A stretch of DNA of 64,000 nt from Semisulcospira habei (GCA_036245525.1 BTPG01000005.1:183574691-183638690); one strand, 5' to 3'; counted from the stretch's first letter, positions 50,079 to 61,232 are shown. Numbers and translations: made by a program. The notes: generated by a model not told the origin, from the letters alone.

Positions 50079-50349
50079 AAGGAAAAGAAATCCTTGGAAA
50101 GTGTGTACGGTACAATCGGCTACTTCGCGAGTGTCAGCCGATAAATAATGTACCGAACACTACACGCTCGCAACAACAGCGACTCTTGAAAATGTCGGTT
50201 AGTTGATTAATTGGGCTTGGACATCAGTACAACAGAATGACCAAGAACAGCAAGGAGGGTAGTGACGGGGGTTTGGGAGGAGAAAGGGGCGGTGGGCGGG
50301 ATAGGGGGCGGGTGTGAGGGGTTGAACGGGGAGTGACGGAGACAGAGGT
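50079..50349. other. No gene supported
   Basis: G-rich stretch at 50260-50330. A palindromic GGAAAGTGTGTACGGTACAA region near 50096. Confidence 0.35.
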
Positions 50350-50428
50350 TATCACTTTGACCCATTTAGTAGTTATCACTTTGACCCATTTAGCGCCGGG
50401 ACCCTGCAGCAGGAGATGGCTTGGCGCC
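50350..50428. mobile_element. B' MITE left flank, locally duplicated
   Basis: TTATCACTTTGACCCATTTAG occurs twice in a row (about 50350 and 50374; 24-bp spacing). It is followed by CGCCGGGACCCTGCAGCAGG and AGATGGCTTGGCGCC, the outer left part of a B' element with its left arm missing. Confidence 0.7.
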
Positions 50429-50439
50429 TTGGCGGGGAG

Positions 50440-50870
50440 GTCCGTGGCGCAGCGGTTAACTTGAGCGCCTGCCACCAATGCAAGAGGTGTGAGGTTCGAT
50501 ACCCGGTTCCGGCGTCGGACTTTTCTCCTGTAGTAAGTGTCACTATTAATTCGGGCGGACCGTCGGGGGTTCTTTCTCCGGGTACTTCGGTTATTTCCTT
50601 CCCCACGACTTTGGTATTAATTTTAGTCCACTTAATTAAATTTCAAAAATATAAAATACGATTTCAAATTTCAAAAAAAAGCAATACCTCGCTTGAGCAT
50701 GCCCTTAGCACCACGTGAATGTTCTGTGTTTATGTAGAGTGTGTGAGGGAATGCGCGTGATTCACGTGAGCGTGCTTGTTGGGTTCAGTTGGCGGCTATT
50801 GAGTTATATTATAAATATGAGAATTAATGCGCCATATAAATACTATGTATTATTTTGTTTTCAATACATC
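50440..50870 (+). mobile_element. tRNA-derived SINE-like insertion
   Basis: Positions 50440-50520 form a tRNA-like head. It has 5' GTCCG pairing with 3' CGGAC, an A box TGGCGCAGCGG and a B box GAGGTTCGATACC, with a variable-arm length suggesting a Leu- or Ser-type origin. The body follows. The 3' part ends GCGCCATATAAATACTATGT with ATTATTTTG, similar to the LINE 3' end at 56889-56910 (GCGCTATACAAGAACTATGT). It lies between two parts of a B' MITE. It is not a tRNA gene. Confidence 0.7.
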
Positions 50871-51013
50871 ATGATAATTCATGAAGGCGCCAAGCTCATC
50901 TGGCGCTACCCTTGAATTATCATGACCAACCCATCCCCTGCAACTGGTACATAGTTGTCACGTGACAACTCCAATATTTAGAGTAAATGGGACCTTGGGG
51001 TTAAAAGGGTTAA
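50871..51013. mobile_element. B' MITE right part
   Basis: CATGATAATTCATGAAGGCG, then CGCCAAGCTCATCTGGCGCT and the right flank, to GGGTTAAAAGGGTTAA (TTAA 51010-51013). Together with 50350-50428 it is one element split by the SINE-like insert. Confidence 0.8.
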
Positions 51014-51298
51014 TGTTACGTCTCTTGCAGGGAGGAGTTGGTATGTGATTGGTCTAGAGCGTCGAGGTCCGAGTCACCGACCAGAACGGAAGAAAGTTAA
51101 ACCGGGGATTTTCATTTACGGCCTCACAGTTTCGTGTTCGTCCGTTCCTCCTCCCCCCTCCCCCCCCCCCCCGCCCACCCCTCTCTCTCCTTCATTCAGT
51201 GAGTCATTCGTCCAAATCCCACTAAGGACGCGGCTCTGAAACTTCAGTTTACATTTTACACATCTACCAACAAGGACAAAATTCCATAATTCTGCGAA
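51014..51298. other. C-rich patch, no gene
   Basis: CCT- and C-rich at 51140-51185. Confidence 0.4.
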
Positions 51299-51432
51299 TG
51301 AGACAGTGTAGTACAGGACATAGATCGACCACGATGAGGCGCAAAACTATCCCAGCGGCACTACCCTTGAAGTATCCTCTACGTGCAACTCTATTCTGGC
51401 ACCATTTTGAACTAACATGGAAGATCCAATAC
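51299..51432. repeat. B-family element, highly decayed
   Basis: ACATAGATCGACCACGATGA, CGGCACTACCCTTGAAGTAT and TATTCTGGCACCATTTTGAA are scattered pieces of a B hairpin. Confidence 0.5.
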
Positions 51433-52119
51433 ACTGTAGTACAGTATTTCAGGCCTGAACAAGTGAACGTGTCAAGCGTACTGACACTTCCTTTATTTCG
51501 CGCTTGCTGTTGTGACAGTTCAGTGAATTATTGGTTCTGTGCCACTGTCTGTACTGTACCATCGTCACGAAACATTACTCAGGTTACTAAGTTCACGACC
51601 ACAAGAATTACAGGGGCAGATTCTCTTGGGGGGGGGGGGGGGGGGGTGTTACAGGGATTCCGGACTCAAAATTCTTTAAAATGCTCTAACAAAGTCCCTT
51701 TTTGGTGTGCTTGACCCCCCCCCCCCCCCCCCCCCCCCCCGCGATGTTTGAAATTTTGGCGAATGGTGAGAGTCTCAACACACACACACACACGCCTTCT
51801 CTCTCTCTCTCTCTCTCCCCCCACCCCCCGACACTTTTTGAATTCTTTTCTATTTTTGGGGCCCCTGGAAGCAAGGTCTACCGTCGGGGAGGCCTTTTAT
51901 ATCAGGTTGAAGGCCCCAAACAAAAAATTGGAACCCCCACCCCCTCTCAAGGTAACTGATCCGCCCCTGAATTAATAAAGATAAATGGATTTTTTTTTCA
52001 TTTTTTTTTTTTTTTTACACAGGGCACTATTAACCTATTACTCCCTGTGGCCGTGAATTAAATCTTTTCACCACTTCCACGTGATTTCGGAGAGTGAGGC
52101 ACATAGAGAACTGATCCAG
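51433..52119. other. Simple sequence, no gene
   Basis: G run at 51628-51646, 26 C at 51715-51740, CA and CT runs at 51778-51820, T runs at 51988-52016. Repeated TTAACCTATTACTCCC near 52031 looks like a decayed MITE end (TTAACCYATT). Confidence 0.5.
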
Positions 52120-52206
52120 CCGGAGGCATAGACCCGCATGAACCCCCGCGACTGCGGTAAGTTAGCGCGACTGCGGGGGCTCATGAGGGTCTGTGCCTCT
52201 TGCAGC
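52120..52206. repeat. Family A hairpin with enlarged centre
   Basis: CCGGAGGCATAGACCCGCAT on the left and GAGGGTCTGTGCCTCTTGCA on the right. The centre CGCGACTGCGG is duplicated with TAAGTTAGC inserted. A decayed TTAACCTATTACTCCC at 52031 and GGCAGTAATGAGGTTAA ending about 52242 look like outer ends, about 210 bp apart. Confidence 0.78.
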
Positions 52207-52247
52207 TGGGTGGTGTCTGTTGTGGCCTGGCAGTAATGAGGTTAAAT

Positions 52248-52426
52248 ACAGGTCACAGATATCATAAACACGGGGCGCGATCTAAAGGCACGTCCAATAA
52301 TGTGTTGAGACAGGTCACAGATATAAACACGGGGCGCGATCTAAAGGCACGTCCAATGTGTTGAGACAGGTCACAGCCATCATAAACACGGGGCGCGATC
52401 TAAAGGCAAGTCGAATAATGTGTTGA
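52248..52426. repeat. ~60-bp tandem repeat, three units
   Basis: ACAGGTCACAGATATCATAA with CACGGGGCGCGATCTAAAGG and ACGTCCAAT..GTGTTGAG, repeated three times with small deletions (ATC or AATA lost). Immediately follows the A element. Confidence 0.9.
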
Positions 52427-52793
52427 GGAAATATTATGTTGATTACGCATGAACTCGCATGCGGTAATTTAATTGTAAACGTGTCATATTGTGGAAACGC
52501 GCGCATGCAGACAGTGAGACACACACGACCCCCCCCCCCCCCCCCCTCCCACACACATTCCTCTACGCCAGACTGTAATTGCTAAACCTCGCTCATGACA
52601 AAACACCGTTTTCAAGTCAGCGATCGTGAAAATAGTTCGACCTCATTCCTGGTCTAATTTTCCTCCATCCCGGTGTTTTGTAGCGCTACACACGGCTTCT
52701 GTTTGATGACTAGGTGTAACTTTTCAAGCCCCCTCAAACAAGCTCAACCACATTACATTTTCCTACACAGAACACTACGCCAACTCTGTCCAA
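52427..52793. other. Poly-C, no gene
   Basis: 17 C at 52530-52546. Nothing else. Confidence 0.4.
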
Positions 52794-52863
52794 CCGCAAG
52801 AGGCGTAGATTCTCATGCGCCCTTGCTGCTGCACTGGACCATAAGGCTATATGTCTTCTTGCG
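52794..52863. repeat. Family A hairpin, degenerate
   Basis: CCGCAAGAGGCGTAGATTCT and ATAAGGCTATATGTCTTCTT with a poorly kept centre. CCTCAAACAAGCTCAACCAC before it and CTCAAACAAGCTCAACCGGA after it show that about 150 bp including the hairpin is tandemly duplicated with 52870-53005. Confidence 0.65.
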
Positions 52864-52937
52864 GGAAGGACAGATGAACCGCAATCTTCTCAAACAAGCT
52901 CAACCGGATTATAGTACCTCTTCCAAACATTGGTATC

Positions 52938-53005
52938 TGCAAGAGACATAGATCCTCATGGGCCCCTGCAGTTGCAGGGGCTCATGAGGATTTATGCCTC
53001 TTGCG
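52938..53005. repeat. Family A hairpin
   Basis: TGCAAGAGACATAGATCCTC and GAGGATTTATGCCTCTTGC. The left core has GGGCCCCTGCA against TGCAGGGGCTC, a one-arm change. Confidence 0.82.
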
Positions 53006-53609
53006 TCCCGCCATGCGAGTCAAACTGAGCGAGTAAGACGGACTAAATAAAAGTCTCCATCTCCATGCCCTCAAGAGTAAACGCCAGGGATCATGCTAAC
53101 TCAATGGACAGGACACCACGCATTTTTTTAACAAGCACTGCTCAGTTTTAAATCTGGATTTTATTTGTAATCAATAGCGCAGCAGTCTCTGCGGTGGAGG
53201 GTATGATGCAGACGTATGCTCCACATAGAGCGAAGTAGACTACTTCAAATCTGAAGACTTGAAATCTTTTTCTCAAGCTCCTTATAGGAGATGTGGCACA
53301 GGGGTGCTTTTATTTTTAAAATATTGTAATTTCACCGAATATAGGCGAGAGGGAGAAGGGGAAGGGGGCGGGGCACTTACAATAGAAATCTTAGCTCATG
53401 GGTGGTACCTAACTTGCTTGGCGTCAAGTTAATACATGCAGTACTAATCCAGGAAGATGGATTTTATTTCCACAGTAGGCAGTGGACATGGAAAAGATTA
53501 TGTCATTTAAAAGCCGTCGACACCCCTCAGTCATGTCTGAGTCACCTCTTTTTCCTCCTTCACATGTTGATAGCCTCATCTATTCAGCTGTGACACCCTA
53601 CAATACGGT
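53006..53609. other. No gene supported
   Basis: Unremarkable apart from the G-rich 53347-53374. Confidence 0.35.
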
Positions 53610-53850
53610 ATACACGATCGAGTTAGTTCAAGGGTGGTGCTGGTATAGATTGGCGCCTAGAGGCGCCAAGCTATTCCAGCACCACCCTTGAATTATCACG
53701 GTCGATCTGTCTCCAGAACTAACTCTTTTGCACAATCGAGTTAGTTCAAGGGTGGTGCTGGAATAGCTTGGCGCCTAGAGGCGCCAAGCCATTCCAGCGC
53801 CACCCTTGAACTATCACGGTCGATCTATCTCCAGAACTAACTCTTTTGAG
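53610..53850. repeat. Two B-family hairpins in tandem
   Basis: A unit of about 118 bp (ATCGAGTTAGTTCAAGGGTG ... CTCCAGAACTAACTCTTTT) occurs twice. The first arms are GGTGGTGCTGGTATAGA/GCTATTCCAGCACCACC; the second are GGTGGTGCTGGAATAGC/GCCATTCCAGCGCCACC. GCTGG/CCAGC instead of GCCAG/CTGGC is on both arms of both units. Confidence 0.88.
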
Positions 53851-53859
53851 GACAACTCC

Positions 53860-54060
53860 CCATGTGGTACCACCTTTGAAATATCTGGGTGGATCTGACT
53901 CCTGATGGCGGATTTTGATCTTAGGGCTCGGTGTGTTTATTATGTCGCCGTGCTATTCTGCAACCACCCTTCAACACTCACGGTCGATCTGTCTTCTGAT
54001 CATAAAGGCTCTAAGCTATTGTGACACCACGCTTGAACTATCATTAAACCGCTTTCTCTC
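53860..54060. repeat. B-family right-half fragments
   Basis: Three successive eroded right halves: ACCACCTTTGAAATATCTGG, GCAACCACCCTTCAACACTC with ACGGTCGATCTG, and GACACCACGCTTGAACTATC. Confidence 0.6.
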
Positions 54061-54079
54061 AGCTTGTCTCTCAATGACA

Positions 54080-54345
54080 GCGTCATAGAACAGGTCGCGC
54101 AGCATAAATTGCTGGGAGTGGTTATAGACGATCAACTAAGTGGCAGCCCCACATAAAGACCGTCTGTAAACGTGTCTCTAAGAATGTGTACATGCTGTCT
54201 AAGCATAAATTCATCACTGTGATAGTGTTCAATGGTAGTTCTTAGCTTAATGGTAGTAACGGCAAGTTTGAAAATTGGTCCTGTTACCAAATACTTTTAC
54301 CGTTATAAAATAAAGGTTCATTGTTCATTGTTCATGGTCGATCGG
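54080..54345 (+). mobile_element. LINE 3' fragment
   Basis: Translation gives VIEQVAQHKLLGVVIDDQLS, then after a one-base shift WQPHIKTVCKRVSKNVYMLS. That is the post-catalytic region of CR1/L2-type reverse transcriptases (xHKxLGVxIDxxLxWxxHI). The fragment ends in AAATAAAGGTTCATTG with TTCATTG repeats, a typical short-repeat LINE tail. Confidence 0.75.
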
Positions 54346-54475
54346 TCTGTTGACAGAGGCTCCAATCTATTTTGCCACCACCCTTGATCTAATTTCTGTC
54401 TCCCAATGGCCACGTAGTCCCCAGACTTCAGTCGACAACACTTAAGAGATGTGCACAGCTATTTTGTCACGACCT
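54346..54475. other. B-family fragment, no gene
   Basis: TTCATGGTCGATCGGTCTGT and GCCACCACCCTTGATC remain of a B element. Confidence 0.5.
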
Positions 54476-54711
54476 TTAACTCCTTCGCTGCCGCGAAAAA
54501 GTGAACAAAATCCAACTGCAAGAGGTACAGATCCTCATGAGCCCCCGCAACTGCTGGGGGCTTATGAGGATCTATGCCGATTGCTGAGATCAATTTGTTT
54601 GAAATGATGCTCCTTAGACGGCTGGGTCACCCTGGGCTCGAATCCAGACAGATTTGGAAGCACCGTCCGAGTCCTCTGGCAGTGAAGGAAAAAAACAACA
54701 ACAACCGTTAA
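54476..54711. mobile_element. Family A MITE, left TTAA kept
   Basis: TTAACTCCTTCGCTGCCGCG at 54476, hairpin 54516-54585. The right flank includes CTCTGGCAGTGAAGGAAAAA where an AAGGGTTAA end is expected. It is decayed, with CCGTTAAACG at 54702-54715. ATCTATGCCGATTGC has a one-arm change. Confidence 0.75.
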
Positions 54712-54770
54712 ACGTTTAGGGCTTAACGTCTTTTGTCCACCACGAAGGTGATTTCAAAGACGGAGCACCA
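54712..54770 (-). mobile_element. SINE 3'-end fragment
   Basis: TTTAGGGCTTAACGTCTTTT and CCACGAAGGTGATTTCAAAG resemble the tail of the 42171 and 43200 SINEs (TTTGGGGTTTAACGTCC, CACCGAAGTGATAATGGACG). Confidence 0.6.
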
Positions 54771-55274
54771 AGGTAGTGAAGGGGTTAAACATTACAATCA
54801 CGTTCTGTCTGTCTCCTGAACTGAAATGCATGCAGCTTTCAGAGGACAAACCCCAAACTCGAGGATTGCGACCTTTTAAGGGGCTAACAGGGGTCTATCC
54901 ACAGCCCGTAAAACCTCCCACGTACACAATTACCAAATTATTTCACCCTGTAGCATAATGTCACAGGAAACGGCATTACATACGGGCGTGCGTGTCAAAT
55001 CGTTAGCTTGCACAGAAAGGTGACCTCGGGTCCCCCCAAAGATTATTATGGCCGACCTTTGTTTAGATGCTCAGTTAGGTATATATATAAGGTATACTGC
55101 TAAGCGCGAAAAATGCAAAGACTGACAATCCTCATCATTTTACCACCATATTTTGCTTTCAAGGAGTCTGTATATATGGACTTGTGCACTGTGACTCAAA
55201 TTGCTTGTCTCCTCAGGTTGAAGAAACAAACATAAATTACAAAACTATACCCAGCAAGAGAAGCGGAACCTTAT
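54771..55274. other. No gene; MITE flank traces
   Basis: CTGTCTCCTGAACTGAAATG with GCAGCTTTCAGAGGACAAAC at 54807-54847 is a decayed B right flank. GACTCAAATTGCTTGTCTCC with TCAGGTTGAAGAAACAAACA at 55192-55231 repeats 41022-41058. Confidence 0.45.
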
Positions 55275-55495
55275 GAGCCGAAGCTTCGAAAGGACAAATA
55301 GACCACGATTTGTTAAACTTTCGGGTCAAAGCCCTTCTTCAAAAGGGACATCGGACACGAATATTGGGAATACAATGTACTACTACTAGCTACTTCTCTT
55401 TCTAATCTTAGGTGTGCAGTGTAACCAAAAATGTAATAAATCGTGTTGTACCTGCCTTTCTAAGCTTGTTTTTTTTTTTTTTTTTTTTTTTTTTT
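55275..55495. repeat. Family J fragment with poly-T
   Basis: GACAAATAGACCACGATTTG, TTTCGGGTCAAAGCCCTTCT and TAATAAATCGTGTTGTACCT with GCCTTTCTAAGC, then 27 T. The centre differs from 48425-48676, so it is a diverged J copy with a different interior. Confidence 0.6.
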
Positions 55496-55605
55496 AGTTC
55501 CGATTTTCTTCAAGGGAAATAGGCCCACCTAGTGTGTAAAATGTAACAAAATAACCAACGACGAAACAGGCCTCGGAATAACAGGACACGCACCTCAGTA
55601 CCTCG
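55496..55605. other. No feature seen
   Basis: Short unique stretch. Confidence 0.35.
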
Positions 55606-55670
55606 TTCGAGACGTACCGCATCCGGATACGCGGCAATCTGCCGCGTATCCGTATGCGGTACGTCTTGAA
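55606..55670. repeat. Single palindrome I
   Basis: TTCGAGACGTACCGCATCCG with GATACGCGGCA faces TGCCGCGTATCCGTATGCGG with TACGTCTTGAA, two mismatches, 3-nt loop. No related copy in the window. Confidence 0.85.
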
Positions 55671-55682
55671 TGTATTACGTCT

Positions 55683-55898
55683 TTAACTCATTCCCTGCCA
55701 CTGCACGTACATTTTCGTTTCTGAAATCTTTGTTCATTCAACGACCAAAAGCCAAAACCGTCCAAGGAACATGGGTATAAATTGGTCTCAGCAAGAGACA
55801 TAGATCCTCATGAGCCCCCGCAGTCGCTGGGGCTCATGAGGATCTATGTCTCTTACAGTTGGATCGTGTTCACCTTTTCTCGGCAGTGAAGGGATTAA
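55683..55898. mobile_element. Complete family A MITE with TTAA ends
   Basis: TTAACTCATTCCCTGCCACT at 55683 and GGCAGTGAAGGGATTAA ending 55898, hairpin 55791-55858. The GAGACATAG/CTATGTCTC form is on both arms. 216 bp. Confidence 0.92.
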
Positions 55899-55923
55899 AT
55901 GTGTGAACCAGCTACATTTCTGC

Positions 55924-56055
55924 AAGTTTGGTTGGTTGGTTGTACATTGCATAACGTCCCGACAGCAACAAGACTTTCTCAGGACGAGACTGCACTGCTT
56001 GTGAAAAAACCCCAACTAAACAGAATATTGAATGTATGTCGCCAGCCGGTTTCTG
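55924..56055 (-). mobile_element. SINE-like 3' segment, antisense copy
   Basis: Complement of the 44085-44203 segment. Here GGTTGGTTGGTTGTACATTG marks the 3' end. AAAAAACCCCAACTAAACAG replaces the shorter T run of the other copy. Confidence 0.75.
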
Positions 56056-56247
56056 AAAGATAACGGGACTTGTGTCAGTTGTTGAAATGTAAATCTCTCC
56101 TTGGAGAAAGAATCTGTTTGCGACAGTGGCGTGGCTGGGTCAATATTTTCCCCTCTGCTGGCGACAGACCCATAATGGAATCCGTGCCTTGAGGCGATCA
56201 CTTGCACTTAATCGGTGAATGCACGTGTACTATGTGCTGTCACCTAG
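56056..56247. other. No feature seen
   Basis: Short stretch with AATCTCTCCTTGGAG inverted repeat at 56090. Confidence 0.35.
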
Positions 56248-56432
56248 CCCATATAGTCCCGACACACAGCAGTCGACCATGATAATTCAAAGGCAGTGCC
56301 AGATTAGCTTGGCGCCGTCAGGCGCCAAGCTAATCTGGCACTACCCTTGAATTATCATGGTCGATCCACAACTAGGTAGTAGGTGGCGCTCCTAAAATTT
56401 GGAAAATGCGGCCTTGGGATTAAGCGGGTTAA
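56248..56432. mobile_element. B'-family MITE, left end decayed
   Basis: The left end is not clear (CATATAGTCCCGACACACAG). The core GTCGACCATGATAATTCAAA to TTGAATTATCATGGTCGATC has one-arm differences (AAAGGCAG against CTACCCTT). Right end GGGATTAAGCGGGTTAA, TTAA 56429-56432. Confidence 0.78.
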
Positions 56433-56589
56433 AACGGACCCACCTTTCATCCGAGTCGTGTACGGATGGCTTGGCACTATTTTTTTTGGAGAAATTAGGT
56501 CATCACGTCTGAATGACTAAATGGGAAGTGTCTGCGGCTATATTGTCCTGTAAAATCGAAACACCTCAAGTCCATTTTCGACAAAAGCA
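56433..56589. other. No feature seen
   Basis: Short unique stretch. Confidence 0.35.
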
Positions 56590-56906
56590 AGATTGTCACC
56601 TTTTAAGCCCCAAGTGTGTGGAACTCTCTGCCAACTGAAACGCGGAATCTGCCCACATTGTCACAGTTCAAAGCTCACTTAAAGACTTTTCTTTTCTGTC
56701 GGGCATTTAACACTTAGCTCATCTTTAGCTAACTGTTGACTGCCTTTTATTCTGATCCTAGAGGAAGTGAATGTATAGTGTTGGGAAGAGATGGGGTGGT
56801 TTAAAGTAGTGTATAATCGTGCGTGTGTCTGAGAGAGAGGGTGTGCTGTTGTGCATGCGCAGTGAGTCCAGTGTTTTCCCGGAGAACAGCGCTATACAAG
56901 AACTAT

Positions 56907-56945
<39 letters not shown>
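56590..56945 (+). mobile_element. CR1/L2-type LINE 3' end with (TTA)n tail
   Basis: Translation at about 56610-56715 gives PSVWNSLPTETRNLPTLSQF, then KAHLKTFLFCRAFNT and a stop. This is the conserved C terminus of CR1/L2-group LINE polyproteins (P.VWNSLP...R....L..FK..LKT.LF). A 3' UTR follows, with GCGCTATACAAGAACTATGT and a TTA microsatellite at 56908-56945 as the tail. Confidence 0.88.
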
Positions 56946-56947
<2 letters not shown>

Positions 56948-57500
56948 ACAATGAAAATCTAGCTTTTCACAAAAAAATAGACTTGCTGTCCTTCGCCTTC
57001 ACAGGGCAAACTACTGTCTGTTAATACCCTTGAACTAGCCCGGCCTATTATAACCGCCTTCATCATCGACCTATCGGCACCGATTTATCTTGACTGATTA
57101 AACCATCAGCGTGTCCGTAGGTGCATACAGAAAGTCAGGTGATTTGGTTTGCCTGAGGGCATCCACCCCATTAGCAAGCTGTCATCCCTCGTCTGGCGAG
57201 AATCGATCCCAACATGCATTACGAGTGTCATGGCCGTCCACAGCTATTCATCAGACCGGCCGGAGCCATGAACCAGACAGACGTCAATGCAACGAGAATA
57301 AATTTGCATGAAAAAGATAAGACCTCGGGTAAGCAGCACCTTGAAAGATGTGTAGACTTTCTATTACTGGTTTGTCTTCTTAGGTCTAAATCGGATTTTT
57401 TTTTCTCTTCCGCCGTTCTGCTTCCTCTTCTGTAATAAGGTACACACTAATTCATACTAATTCTTAAGGTGCGTATCTTGTTCATATAAATTATCCTCTC
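56946..57500. other. No gene supported
   Basis: Open frames 57111-57435 have no recognised domain. A T run at 57397. Confidence 0.35.
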
Positions 57501-57713
57501 TTAACCCCTTTACTTCCAAGAAAAAGTGAACATGATCCAACTGCAAGAGACATAGATCCTCATGAGCCCCCGCGACTGCGGGGGCTCATGAGGATCTATG
57601 CCTCTTTCTGAAACCAGTTTGTATCCATTTTTTGGGACAGTTTTGGCCTTTAGTCGTTGAATGAGAAAAGACCAGAAACAAAAAAGCACGTACAGTGGCA
57701 GGGAATGAGGTAA
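57501..57713. mobile_element. Family A MITE, left TTAA kept
   Basis: TTAACCCCTTTACTTCCAAG at 57501; hairpin 57541-57608 with a perfect GATCCTCATGAGCCCCCGCG/CGCGGGGGCTCATGAGGATC-type core around ACT; right end GTGGCAGGGAATGAGGTAA (GTAA). The right flank AACCAGTTTGTATCCATTTT matches 26115-26135. Confidence 0.88.
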
Positions 57714-58221
57714 GTGACGTGGGCATTCAACATCAGGATGAATACAGGTGCCATGCACATGAATATCATCATCATTACAGTGTCAACAACAGCCAAGGCC
57801 GTTCGCGTTTACAAGTACAGTAAAACACCAATCACAACAACACAAACTGTTTCATGTCATCAGACGGTTAAAAAGGCAACCTCTACGCAAAGCAACACCG
57901 TCTGTGTCTACAGATACATTAGACGGGTAAACACAGCATGAAAAACAAATGACAACAACCCCACTCTGTTTTACGTAATCTGTTAAGTCAGAGGAGCATC
58001 CTCCAATGTCTGGCATCTCCGGAGACCAGCCCTACTTACAGACCTCAGTTCAGAGCCCGCGGATAGTGATCCCAACTAATCAACCTAAGTATCTTTGCAA
58101 ACTCCCGCCAGCACAGTAGGATTCACCGCGGCGTTTGCGTTTGCTGCCGACTATCGAACCTGCAACGTTTGACAAATAAAACCACTATGCTCGCCTGTGA
58201 GACAAGATGCAAGCAGGGTCA
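57714..58221. other. No gene supported
   Basis: Open frame 57714-57941 lacks a domain. Nothing else. Confidence 0.35.
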
Positions 58222-58289
58222 GCAAGAGGAATAGATCCTCATGAGCCCCCGCAGGTTGCGGGGGCTCATGAGGATCTATGCCTCTTGTA
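58222..58289. repeat. Family A hairpin, near-perfect
   Basis: GCAAGAGGAATAGATCCTCA against GAGGATCTATGCCTCTTG, perfect inner arms around GCAGGTTGCGG. Only the GGAAT/ATGCC pair is mismatched. Confidence 0.9.
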
Positions 58290-58800
<511 letters not shown>

Positions 58801-58904
58801 CAAAAGCAACGGTATAGAAGATTCCTTTCAAGTAACGACAACGATGACGCAACTTAATCAGCTGCGACTACCATGACCATTGTTAACTGATTTTTTAAAA
58901 TTAT

Positions 58905-58985
58905 ATTATATCAATACAATACAATAATACTTTATTAATCCCTCACGGGGAAATTCACTGTCTGCCCATACAACACATGGCCTCA
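58905..58985 (-). mobile_element. LINE 3' tail fragment
   Basis: In complement: GAATTTCCCCGTGAGGGATT, AATAAAGTATTATTGTATTG and TATTG, the common 3' end of a LINE with ATTGT repeats. Only the last 80 bp or so are present. Confidence 0.65.
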
Positions 58986-59012
58986 TCAATCACTCATTTA
59001 AAAAAAAACAAC

Positions 59013-59047
<35 letters not shown>

Positions 59048-59287
59048 TATTGAGGGCTGAAATAGAAGGATGGAGTGGGCGGAAGTGACTGTTTTCGGTG
59101 ACAACAACAGCAATATCGGCCGTGATAGTTCATGGACAGTTCCATATGGAAGTCAGACAAAATCACAGTTTTATCATCAGTCTTTGTATGTAGTGTCCGT
59201 GTATTCTGACTGAGCCAGACCTTTAATCATAATTATCTTTGAGTGGAAGATTACAAAGTAAAGTGTGTGTGTGTGTCCTTGACTAAT
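58986..59287. other. AT tract and B-family trace
   Basis: AT units at 59024-59047. GGCCGTGATAGTTCATGGAC at 59117 resembles a short B left arm. Confidence 0.4.
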
Positions 59288-59348
59288 GCCCCAGTAAGCA
59301 CGAGGTTCTCAGGCCCATGTCAGCCCGAGGACCTAAGATTACTGGGGC
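59288..59348. repeat. Small palindrome
   Basis: GCCCCAGTAA at the left and TTACTGGGGC at the right, with AGGTTCTCAGGC and GCCCGAGGACCT inside. Confidence 0.7.
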
Positions 59349-59472
59349 AGTCGGCTGCGCAGAAGCAACTTGAGTTGGACGCTTGTCAATGTCAGAACAC
59401 ACGATCGAGGTTACGCGCGAGGACTGACTGACAGTGATGTTAGTAGCTACAGGTTGAGATAATTCGTCTGCA

Positions 59473-59537
59473 CAAGAGGCACAGAACCTTATGGGTCCCC
59501 GCAACTGTGGGGACTCATGAGGATCTCTGCCTCTTGC
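59473..59537. repeat. Family A hairpin
   Basis: CAAGAGGCACAGAACCTTAT and ATGAGGATCTCTGCCTCTTG around GTCCCCGCAACTGTGGGGAC. The GTCCCC/GGGGAC core is a paired change from GCCCCC/GGGGGC. Confidence 0.82.
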
Positions 59538-60310
59538 TGTCCTCATTTATGTCCACATTACTTCAGCCGAGGGGTAGTTTAGTGTGTACATTAGTCACGC
59601 TGGAAGCGCACTCATGGTTGTGCCACAGGAAACGTCTGCCGCTCTACCGTGCTTTAGCAGACGACTAGACAGAGATCGAAGTAGAAATGTAAGGCGGGAA
59701 GGAAGAGGCCACACACATGTAAACACTCAGGGGCCTTGGTACAGAAACCTCTAGACCGTAGCAAAAAGGCCAAGCCAGAAAGAAGAAGCAAGCCTACCTC
59801 CTTGGATTGTTTGCGTTGACTCGGCCGCCGCTTTCCTCCATGTTTTGGGAGAGCACACAGACACAGACACACACACTGAGGCGCCCGCCTGCGTCGCACG
59901 AGACAGGCTAAGCGCGTGCAATGGCCGCACAAACGGGTGACGTACTGCGCAAGAAGCACACAGTTGCTATGCCAACACAGAGAAATTTATGCTAATATCG
60001 CAGATCGAGTTCACACGCTGGATTCCAGCGCCGGTGGCGTAGCGGTCTGTCGAAGTGAATGCGTACGGTGTAACGGTCAAACACAGCTGAGCAGGAAGAG
60101 CAGAAAGAAGGGGGAGAGTAGAAGGGGTGGGGGCGAGAGAGCAGCAGTGAGAGGGAGGGCTCTAGCGCGCAGCTCGGACAGACACAAGCATGCATGCAGT
60201 GGTTCGATAAAACGGCTCGAGTCGCATGCAAGTGTGTTCCTAAGCTTTATCACAGTGATTCATCCTCCTCCCTGGGATTACTGACAACAATAGATGTCTC
60301 AATGCTGTAT
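59538..60310. other. No gene supported
   Basis: Frames on both strands at 59654-60284 have no recognised domain. The purine-rich 60100-60150 explains the antisense frames. Confidence 0.35.
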
Positions 60311-60379
60311 CTGAAGGAGGCACGGATTTTCATGGGCCCCTGCAATTGCAGGGGCCCATGAGAATCCACGCCTCCTGCA
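60311..60379. repeat. Family A hairpin, several paired arm changes
   Basis: GGAGGCACGGATTTTCATGG and CCATGAGAATCCACGCCTCC around GCCCCTGCAATTGCAGGGGC. Differences from the family consensus (GGAGGC/GCCTCC for AGAGGC/GCCTCT; GGGCCCC/GGGGCCC; ATT/AAT) are on both arms. Confidence 0.88.
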
Positions 60380-61232
<853 letters not shown>

